Origin: Pachyseris speciosa | Lineage: Eukaryota > Cnidaria > Anthozoa > Scleractinia > Pachyseridae | DNA: 64,000 nucleotides | Direction: 5' to 3' | NCBI GenBank assembly: GCA_016490735.1 | Contig: JAEMWC010000056.1 | Coordinates: forward strand, 255,001-319,000 | Shown: positions 12,301 to 20,300 of the stretch, in pieces | Position numbering within the stretch: the first letter of the stretch is position 1 | Layout of the letters: every line of letters starts with the position of its first letter | The notes under the pieces: generated by a model | What the model saw: only the letters and a program-made list of their open reading frames with translations | Database searches by the model: none | Told to the model about the DNA's origin: nothing | Translations under genes and position numbers: made by a program

Positions 12301-15300
12301 ACGACGAGTGAATGCGCCTGCAGAAAAGCTGACCAGCAGCATTTAAAAAATAACAAGATGGTGGAGATCACGATCAATCGATGAAAACAACCAAACTTTA
12401 CTTTTTTTTTTTTTCAAGGTAGGTAATTAAGAGTAGTCCATTTTTGGTAGTCCATTTAGCAGTCCATATAGGTAGTCCATTTAGCAGTCCATATAGGTAG
12501 TCCATTTAGCAGTCCATATAGGTAGTCCATTTCGGTAGTCCATCATGGTAGTCCATGGACTGGGGGTCAGTGAAATGTACCGACCCCTCGTTGCCTAGCA
12601 CGTGACATAAATCTTCCATCGATAAAATAATATTTTCCAGCGCTTTCCGTTCCATAAATCAAGGCATCTGTTGAAGTACTCGACAAAAATTGTATTTGAC
12701 TTTCAACAAAAATAATTAAGTTTATATTTTGCAAAAGCTTCCATCAGAAGGAGCGAAAAGTATCGTAAAAACGTAGTTTATCTCTCTCCAGATCTAGCTT
12801 TAACAGTCAAATGTCGCCGCTCTCAGTCAGACAGCTTCGTTAAATAGATTGTTTACAGAGTCGATAGGCCCTACAGCGCTATCAGGTATCCCACATATTT
12901 ATTTGAACATCAGTCTTTTTTGGGTCGTCACGCAACGCTTCTCACGAGTATGCTCTTCATTCCTAGTGGATCAAATTTCAGCAAAAAATTTGCATTAAGT
13001 TTCAAGTCTGAAAATATCAAAGAGCGAGACTAATTTTAATTTTCCACCAAACTGAAAGGATGTAGATGTATTTTTGTTTTAACTAGCAGAGTATGGGATT
13101 GAGACAACTGCCAAACTGGGGAAACACCAAAAGTCGCTTTTCACTGTCGGCTGCACAGTGAATTGAAGACAATGGGGTAGTCTGGTGTCGCTTTGCCGCT
13201 CGTCTACGACTCCGTCAATTGTAACTGTCGTAAACTACTGTGCTTTTTCTGAAAATTCCTGTCGGTTTTCGGTATTTTGGGAGAAGATTGACGCCTGTTT
13301 TCGGAGTCGCTTCTACTCCTTAGAAGGCCTCATTGAATGCTCTCAGTTTTTCTCGTTACAAAAAGAACTTGGCAGCAGCACGCTTCCTTTTTTCGATCGA
13401 CCGCTTGACTGAAGACTTCGTTAAAACGAAAGAGATAAGAAATAAGTGCCCGCGCAAACGTCAAAAAATGAACCGGCAGCAATCTGAAGATATAACCTTA
13501 TTCTAAAGGCTGAATTTCTCAAACATTGAAATGCGGACTCTGAGATTCTAACTTTCATTGTCAGATTCATGTACATTGCTAACTGGAAAATACACGCAAG
13601 CCGCGTGTAATGGACATAGCATCTTTTACTCATCTAAAATTACATGCAGACTACGTGTAATTTAAGGCGCGTGTAATAGTTCGCGTAAAATTTTACGCGC
13701 GCGTAACGCGCGCGTATTTTGCGCGTAAATCCGCCATATTGCACGCATTTTACGCGCGTGTAGGTGCTGCTATTCCTGTGGCCAGTACTGTAGTGCGAAC
13801 AGATATAAATTTGAGGGGATTCACTCAATAAAGCCTTTCCAGTTGTAATTACATGTGTGCTGATATTTACAATGAGTGTAATTGGGACTATACCCGGTGG
13901 AGATGTGGGTTTGTTACAATGATCGTACCCAGTTAAACAAAGGGTTCTTCCTCACGTTGGTTTACTCACCAAGTCTCAACCAAGCAGCTGCAGGATGCTT
14001 TTTCCTGGTCCACAGCCATAAATTGTGATAAAGTCAAAGTGACAATTAAGTACTAAGGTCTGCTCTAATCATTTTGTACAAGGCCGGAGGCCAGGGTTGA
14101 CTGACCAATGCGACTCCTGCTAGCGCTGTGCATACATTGTGTTTCTGAAAGCCTTGATCTTCCTTTAATGTGAGAGATCAAGGGAGGTTCCTTAAATATC
14201 TTTCTGAGGGTTGGCTGATGTTGAATAAATACCACTTGTCCATAAGTACGTTCTACAAACCATTTTTTTGCTGGATGGAATTGCATGTCAAAGCAAAGGG
14301 CTTTCTGTTTCTGTTTCACATGTTACTCCACTAAACTCTAAGAGAAAAGTTATAGCTGAATAACACAGGGATGTTGCTCATTAAAACAGCTAGACAGCCT
14401 TCAGACTTCTCCGTGTTTTCTGTCACTGGTTTCATCCCTCCATAGTGAAATTGCTCGGTATCCTCACACAATTTATATCCTTTGGGAATGTGGGGGTAAA
14501 ATAATTCCAGCAGCAGTGATAAGATAATGTTGTAACACACGTAATTAAAAACAAAATAATATCACCACACGTAATTACAATGGAAAAAGCTTTATTGAGT
14601 GAATCCCCTCAAATTTATATCTGTGCAGATTCAGTGGATTTCATAATCTGCCTTATGCAACAAAGTGTTTATCATTATACAATAAGGTGAATAGTTCGCG
14701 CGTTGGGATTGGTTCTTAGCTATGATCTATTAGAGGACAGATGCACAGATTACGTCACGACCCACTTTTTTCCAGAAATGTGAAAATAAACAAGTTTTTC
14801 ACTTGCATTTTGTTTCTTTATTATATAAAACAAATAGATTCCATGTTGCCATGCGTCTGTTCAGTAATAGATCACAGAAGACGTCGAAATGTGGTAAAAA
14901 CATCAGTGACAAACTCGCCTGTGGCTCGTGTGCCACTTCTTTGTTTTTACCACATTTTGATGTCATCTGTGATCTACAGGTATTACTCAAGAGATGCACG
15001 GCAACATGGAATCTATTTGTTAAATAGATTTTACCGCATTCAATCGCACGAAAACTTACAATTTCCACGCACCAACATTAGTCACCTCCACTTCTCACAA
15101 AATCATGGCGAAAATGAGTTATCCATTGTTCAAAATCACTGCTTTTGACGAAGAAACAACTTTACACCATACATGCATGTCTCTCTAGCGACTTAATGTT
15201 TGTCCCCCTGGCGATCCCACAATCCGTTGCGCATAACATAGGTTTCCGACTACTGGCAACTCATTCATTTGGCGGTTTACGTTTTCCAGTTGAAAAGCAA

Positions 15301-15756
15301 AATCGGTTAACACAAACTACTTGCCTAGCTATATAATTAAATTCAAACGATGATTTTACCACATTTTATTCTTTCGGTGAGTTCAAAACAAAATTGCGTA
15401 CGTAATCGTGAGGCAGCGCTTGATCACGAGACAAGCCAACGGCACTTTACTTCCGTGCACGAGTGCGCGTATGAAAAAAAAGCTGTTTCCCTTGACTTGT
15501 TATCTCTTACGCTTACTGATTCTCCGCTCATTGCTATAACAATGATGGAGGGACAGTCTACGCTGACAGCACTGAGCTGTCAGTTTAGTGAAAGCACTGA
15601 TATGTTTTGAAACTGCCGCCAAAGAACTCCTTGCTTGGTTGTCACGTACGTTTTGATTGAATGGGGAATAAATTAAGCTTAAATTCAATGAATCGTACGA
15701 TGTAGTTGTTGCCACATACCTGGCTTTCTATCTCCAAGAAGTGGTTGCCTCTCCAT
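3393..15756 (-). CDS. RHBDF: iRhom/RHBDF-like inactive rhomboid, 5' part of gene
   Basis: Five minus-strand exons join in phase: 15756-15720, 7462-7011, 5737-5625, 5194-5029 and 3507-3393, giving 294 residues. The rest lies left of the window. The start exon opens at 15770 behind a good acceptor, and the ATG begins MERQPLLGDRKP. The tail of about 78 residues has an ERQPLL acidic dileucine-type motif and a basic RRKS site near 53-56. Transmembrane segment 1 is near 79-99. After it comes the large cysteine-rich lumenal loop that defines iRhoms, with the conserved pieces GPNSSFLVQVGAKYGP, RPCCLGLHSQC and CLDDIC. It ends at QWYRLITPIFLHLG, at the start of the rhomboid core. iRhoms are catalytically dead rhomboids of the ER/Golgi that control traffic of clients such as ADAM17. 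The catalytic-site region is off-window, so inactivity is inferred from the loop. The N-terminal tail is much shorter than in vertebrate iRhoms (hundreds of residues). Intron 1 is 8.3 kb and full of transposons. Confidence 0.88.
3565..3775. mobile_element. Two tandem copies of a 98-bp MITE
   Basis: The copies lie at about 3565-3662 and 3678-3775. Each starts with AACCCTTTCACTCCCAAG and ends with its inverted complement, and the two are about 95% alike. They sit in the iRhom intron between exons at 5029 and 3507. No coding capacity. Confidence 0.85.
3945..4680. repeat. Dispersed GGGGCTTATT-type repeat, copy 1
   Basis: This segment contains repeated GGGGGCTTATT motifs, a homopolymer of about 19 G near 4605, and a core matching 43070-43405 (ATTTCAAATCTTRAACA, GTGTTTGAGTGTAT, ACAAACCAAYTGG). 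Copy 1 is split by a foldback element at 4211-4540 that copy 2 lacks. Confidence 0.85.
4211..4540. mobile_element. Foldback MITE inserted in the dispersed repeat
   Basis: The ends are inverted complements: TTGAAGGCCTCAGAGCATAA on the left, and on the right the reverse complement with one change. Homology extends inward through CCAACCTATGTCAA and further. AATTA lies next to both ends, a candidate target duplication. The uninterrupted sequence is seen near 43275 (CCAATTACAAAATCTCAAG). Confidence 0.85.
5920..6380. repeat. Degenerate inverted-repeat element
   Basis: AATTGAAGGGTGTTCCACAA near 5920 is matched in inverse orientation near 6330. An inner inverted pair lies at about 6075 and 6165 (AGCGTATGACTTTTGCC and its partial complement). 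A short hairpin, ATTGCTCTTTACAATAATTA with its partner, lies near 6356-6395. It is in an iRhom intron and no coding is seen. Confidence 0.5.
7745..8480 (+). mobile_element. Pogo/Tigger-like transposase HTH relic
   Basis: The left part repeats CGGTTATAAGACACACC. From 8201 the plus strand reads SYDLNFKLKIV, a one-base shift, then EAEAVNDKREIDCEYSISES and MVMKWRRQQ. This matches the helix-turn-helix seen in pogo-like transposases and CENPB/Brinker-type domains (a KLK...A...G.SE..VR.WRKQ pattern). No catalytic domain follows. It is a decayed fragment in iRhom intron 1. Confidence 0.6.
8488..9269. mobile_element. Long-arm foldback element, 0.78 kb
   Basis: Arms of about 300 bp or more (8488-8832 and 8968-9269) are inverted copies. 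Examples are TTAAAGTGCATATGA at the outer ends and GGTGGACACAAAATGAAGTA further in. The unique centre is about 135 bp. There is no coding potential. The right arm contains the CRE-like palindrome TGACGTCA at 9120-9127, which is mutated in the left arm. Confidence 0.93.
9270..10129. other. iRhom intron 1 segment without recognised feature
   Basis: Unique AT-rich intronic DNA. Short open frames are present on both strands but none shows conserved motifs, splice support or recognisable family similarity. Confidence 0.5.
11316..12586. mobile_element. 1.27-kb inverted-repeat element, 8-bp duplication (hAT-like)
   Basis: The arms 11316-11600 and 12295-12586 are inverted copies that begin GGGTCGGTACATTTCACTGA. 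Both contain internal ATGGACTACC/GGTAGTCCAT units, more of them in the right arm. The 8-bp sequence CTCGTTGC flanks both sides (11308-11315 and 12587-12594), the duplication length typical of hAT elements. It hosts a further element at 11674-12093. Confidence 0.9.
11674..12093. mobile_element. MITE with AAGTGCMCCTA termini, innermost of the nest
   Basis: The ends AAGTGCCCCTAACACC and AAAGTGCACCTAGCCCC (inverted) frame about 420 bp with an inner inverted repeat (GCGTGGGTCT...AGACCCACGC). The same family occurs at 51544-52767 and as a fragment near 46290-46400. Confidence 0.85.
13160..13345 (-). repeat. Dispersed repeat R, copy 1
   Basis: In reverse orientation it matches 25280-25485 and 46045-46275. 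Shared pieces include GACAGAGTYGTAAAC, ACAAAGCGACACCAGA and TTCTCCCAAAACACCGAC. It lies inside the 3.5-kb element. Confidence 0.75.
14826..15025. mobile_element. 200-bp MITE with long terminal inverted repeats
   Basis: It begins AACAAATAGATTCCATGTTG and ends with the inverted complement. The inner sequence (AATGTGGTAAAAACA...TTTTTACCACATTT) is also palindromic. AT-rich flanks. It separates two parts of the older repeat. Confidence 0.9.
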
Positions 15757-15990
15757 TTGTGAAAGGCTTACTGCAAAAGAATGCGTACAACTACTATATA
15801 CGGTATGTCGCAAACCTGAACTTTCGTTTTCAATTCAGCGCGTTTTAACCAGGATAGGCTCAGACGTTTTCCATCAGCTCTGGGAAACCTGGGACTTGTA
15901 ACAGTATAGAGAAAGTAGGGAGCAATCTAAAGAAGCAATCGCAAGTGGAGAAAATAATATGCAATTGGAGAGTTGTTTGTGCGGTCCAAA

Positions 15991-16437
15991 TTATAAGAAC
16001 GCAAAATAAATAGCGATAATATTTCGAAATATTGAATATTTTTTGCTTGATGTGAAATTATAGGTATCTTTCAGAGCTGACTGCTCGCGCTCGCTTATAA
16101 GATCTGAAATAAATTCTTCCAACACCTGAAAATAACATCTGAGCTTTTCTATGAGGGTAGAGGGCACGTAATTTGCGACAACTTCGTTTAAACCCTCATA
16201 CACGTTCCATGTTCCAACCTGTTTAAGAAAGATAACACAGAAGGAGCAAGAAAGAATAATTTATAAATTATAATTTATATGAGTTTAGAATGCAAGATGG
16301 CGTGCATATCAAAATCTACCTACCCCTCCCTCCTTAGACGCTCTCGTGCCCGGGCCTTTGGCTTCTGTTGTCTTGATAACGGCGTCATTTGTGGTAACAT
16401 TTGTTTCGGTGGAGGAATTTTGTTCAGTGCAGTTCAT
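15991..16437 (-). CDS. Possible two-exon hypothetical protein
   Basis: Exon 16437-16324 begins MNCTEQNSSTETNVTTNDAV and ends at donor GTAGGT in phase 0. Exon 16218-15991 follows a clear acceptor (TTTCTTAAACAG) in phase 0 and reads VGTWNVYEGLNEVVANYVPS to a stop, giving 113 residues. An inner donor after KLRCYFQ is also possible. I do not recognise the family. It sits upstream of the iRhom start on the same strand, so it could instead be alternative 5' exons of iRhom, but direct joining to the iRhom start exon gives a stop. Real coding status is uncertain. Confidence 0.3.
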
Positions 16438-17307
16438 TTTTCGTTCAGTCCTCTGCTTCGTGGAGCTCACCAAACCGCAATGAAAACAATTCTGGTAGGT
16501 TGTTTACCAAGTTTTTCCCACAAACGGGGTGAAAGCCCAGTAAGTTTAACGACGTTAAGGAAAATTATTTCAGCGCACAGCTTTGGCATGAGCTTAATAA
16601 TTTTGGACAACAACGTTTACGTGAACTTAAAAGCTTAAAATATTAATCCTGTCGTTAAATTTCTGATTTTCTTTTGGTCAGCTATCTTCTTGGTTTTGGT
16701 CAGTTCTATATTATTGCATTTTTACTGAATACGTGAGCTAGATACTAATTCAATTCCGAGTTTACCATAGCTCATGACAGGTTCTGTGAAAACCGCGAAA
16801 TTGAAAATTCTGTACTTTTGTACATGCATTAATGTAAAGTGAACAAGGTGGGAGACGCCACGAGTTTTAGCAACTAAGTTGTAGCTGTAGTGTAATTTTT
16901 CAGTGGGCAATGGATGATAAGTTGCACAAGACACAAAAAAAGTCTGACTATAAAGCTTGTCAGAAAACCAAAAAATGCCCTATCTTCCCGGCCCCAGCAC
17001 TAATGTTCTTTGCCTATTCCAGTTAGAGTATCAGAACAGGAAAATATAGAAAAGCTCCCCAATGCCATTTATTTTTATTTTTGGCATTTATTTACTTTTC
17101 TTTTTTATTTTGTTTGTTTGTGTTTAACCAGTACAGATTACCTTAAATTACTCTCAAGGCTGTTGTGTTGGTGTATATATCCAACTAGTTCTTTGGCAAC
17201 ATTGTACCAAAACGTACAGTGCATAATCAGTTATGCTCTTTTGTGTTTTTCCACAGGGAAGTGACTCTTACAGTACCCCTAGGCATTAGGAGGCCCATTT
17301 ACTTAAA

Positions 17308-20300
17308 ATGGTCAAGACTGTTGTTATCCTTTTGATATGGTGTGGTCTTCTTCAGGTAAAAATGGACAAAAATTTATTATCCATGGTTTTTGTTGCACCA
17401 TAAACGTGAATCCTAAAGGGGCTTTAAGGTCACCAGGCCTCAAGTCCAACGAGGGTTCATCACACGCAGGAGTTCCATTTTGGGACATGCTGTTATATGA
17501 TGTACCCTGTCTGTGGTATTTAATATCATTACGAGACTGCTATTTGACCTTGATTGCGCACATCTTACACCTTTGATGGACAAGATTTATATATTCAACC
17601 TCACCACTATTAAAGATTTTCCACTTGATCCCTTAATTATTTATACTGCTTTGAATTCTCTACTGGGTTTCTAGAGTGAGTTGCTCTAAATAAAATCTCT
17701 GTTCATTTTACAAGGATAGTGATGCCACCTGTGCACCAAATTCTTGTCTCAATGGTGGCAGCTGTGTGACCACGCCCAGTGGACAGTCATGTCTGTGCAT
17801 ACCAGGATACACAGGCAGCAACTGTTTAATCAACATTGATGAATGTGTCACTCACCCTTGCCACAACAATGGAACATGTGTTGACCAGGTGCTTTGAATC
17901 AAAATAAATATCATTTATTCATTGGTCTATTTTATAGTAAATTATGTTGATGTCAGACAAAAAAAATTGTCAAATGTAGTTTAATAAAGTATTTACTAGG
18001 AACTAGTACAATGATGATTACTGTCAAAAATTCATACTCATTTTAAGCTAAGTTACATTTCTCATATTCCACCTTGCCTCAGTTCTGTGAAAGCTTACCG
18101 AGTAACAGACAGCTCTGCTCAAAATGGAAGTAATAATTGATAGCTGAATAATTACATTATTGGCAATTATAAGAAGTGTATTTTGAAAGAAGTGTCAATG
18201 AAAAAACTCTCTAAGACTGGTTTATTTAATTATTAGTATAAATCTAGCATTCTATCATGAATGCTGTTCTCTGATTGGCTATGCTACTCACTATCTATAG
18301 TGAGTAGCGAATGTCAACAAAATGGCGGCCGCTTCTTCACGTTTTCGAAGTGTCTGCAAGGAGGTTTTTGACAATTTACTTGTTTAGTTTTGAATGACTA
18401 GTAGATTTACAGGGTGTTTCAAAAGTTCGTTCCCATTTGTTTTTTTCTAACGTTTCATTATTTATTAAACGTAACATTTAAAAAATAAGGCATATTATTG
18501 TTTGCCTATTTTTCATTCGATCATTTCAATTATTAGTAACCAGAATGCCCGCCTTATTTTTAATAACATTTTCTAAGCGCCTGGGCATAGAATGTGCGAG
18601 TTCCTTTAACGTGTCAAGAGTCACATTTTTCCATGCAAAGCGTAGTCGCCTTTACAGCTCTTTCATCGTTTTGGGAGCTGGATCTTTGTACATTATCTCG
18701 TCAATACTCCAGATGTTCTCAATGGGATTGAGATCAGGAGAGTTCGCTGGCCAGCCATCCTTGGCTATAAAGTTTGGCAAATTCTTTTGACACCATGTCT
18801 GAGTTGCCTTTGAAGTGTGAGCCGGTGCTCCATCCTGAACAAATGTCATCTCTTTCTTTGAGCTAAACAATTTCCTCTCTATCGGGCCACCTGTCACCTG
18901 ATGACTTGATGTCAAGGGTTTCACTTCTTTCTCAAGGATTTGGTTGATGTAGTACTCAGTAGTTAAGGTTTGGCCTGTGGGTAGCATGTGTAACTTTGTT
19001 AGCCCACGACCTGTCATACCACCCCACACCATTACCTTCGCACTTTGCTTCACTTGGAAAGCTGGAGGAACATCACATTCCTGCGAGCCCCAAACGATTT
19101 AGTTTTTTGGATTAGGGTACTGGAAAAGATATTTAGGACACTCATCTGTAAATAAAAAGTTGTCCCAATCTTCTGCTGTCAGCTTCGCGTGTTTCTTGGC
19201 AAATCTCAAATGGGCTTTCCTTTGCTTTTCGCTCAGCAAAGGTATTTTCTTTCGCTTGAAAGCTTTCCATCCTTTCCTGGTCATGTATCTCCACACCGTT
19301 ATGCTCGAAACTTCCATATTTTTCTGCTGAAGATTTTTGGCAATCTTCCTTGTTGAATTGTTCCGTTTGTACTTCGCTTTATCAATTGATTTTCGAGCAG
19401 CATTGGTCAAAACAGACGGTCGTCCGCTTCTTGGTTTGTCTTCGAAGCACTTTCTTTTCGACCACTTGTTCACCCAACGTACTGTCTTGTTAAAAAAAGC
19501 AATTTCTTTGACTGAATGACCAGATGATCGTAGTATGGCTGCTTGAGCTCTAGCATTGCATAAACAATGTCTGACTTCATTTTCGTGACAGAGAAAACAG
19601 AATAACAACAAATTCGAGACACAAAGGGCGCGAAAAAAAATGGTGGGAAAAAGCGCGTGTGCACACTTGGCGCGAAAATCGAAAGAAAGGCATCTAGTAG
19701 CTAATTAAAATTGCTATTGGCAGCTATTTTAATAAATTCTCTACCTCAATGTTTTGATAAAGTTCTAAGAAACAATTAATTTCCCCCGGCTTTAAAAAAT
19801 TAACAACTCTAAATCGGAACGAGCTTTTGAAACACCCTGTATACTAAAACAATTTGATTATTCGCTCTCAATTTCTATGCGTGATAGCTGATTCAGGCTG
19901 TGCCCTCATCAGCTATCACGCGATAGAAATCTCAAGCTCATAATCTAATTGTTAAATAGATTGTCACTGTTTATAACTAGTGTTACAAAGTAGTTGTACA
20001 GTAGTCAAAAGGTGATCCAAGGTTGTTTGTTTTTTAGGTGAACTCATTTCGTTGTGAATGCCCTCAGGGATTTGCTGGAATAATATGCGAAACAAACATT
20101 GATGACTGTCAAGGGAACCCTTGTAAGAACAATGCCACATGTCACGACCTTGTGTCTGACTTTCGCTGCAAGTGCTTACCTGGTTTTATAGGAAAGACAT
20201 GTGCAGTTGACATCGATGACTGTGCTGGCTTACCTTGTCATCACGGAGGCACGTGTGCTGACCATGTGAATGGGTTTTCCTGCACTTGCCTTGATGGTTA

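Larger units (their letters stand above)
10298..13790. mobile_element. 3.5-kb non-autonomous element, TA target, CGCG-rich ends
   Basis: It begins CAGTACTGGCCGCAGGAATA and ends with the inverted complement (one mismatch). It is flanked by TA at 10296-10297 and 13791-13792, the target preference of the Tc1/mariner/pogo superfamily. The terminal 110 bp or more on each side are built of ACGCGCGTTACGCGCG-like motifs. No transposase is readable. It contains the element at 11316-12586. Other interior DNA (10500-11300, 12600-13150) is unrecognised. Confidence 0.85.
10130..15110. repeat. Inverted pair of an older element hosting other insertions
   Basis: The stretch 10130-10290 continued at 13793-13870 is repeated in reverse complement at 15105-15030 and 14690-14560. 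Shared pieces are GATTTTGTGAGAAG, GAGGTGACTAATG, ATTATGAAATCCACTGAATC and TTTGAGGGGATTCACTCAAT. The right copy joins GAATCTGCACAGATATAAA directly, so it approximates the empty site of the 3.5-kb insertion in the left copy. The region 13870-14560 between the arms holds no gene I recognise. Minus-strand frames at 14540-14331 and 14319-14065 look gene-like but lack splice support. Confidence 0.75.
18235..19960 (-). mobile_element. MITE copy split by a Tc1/mariner insertion
   Basis: The parts 18235-18409 and 19842-19960 are the reverse complement of two uninterrupted copies at 40370-40675 and 41225-41530. Shared sequences include ATGCTACTCACTATCTAT, ATTCTATCATGAATG and GCCCTCATCAGCTATCAC. It lies in intron 2 of the EGF gene. 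Confidence 0.9.

Noticed and set aside
14065..14540. Minus-strand frames of 69-84 residues as a gene
   Set aside because: Composition is gene-like, but they lie between arms of an inverted repeat, have no consistent splice joining, and no family is recognised.
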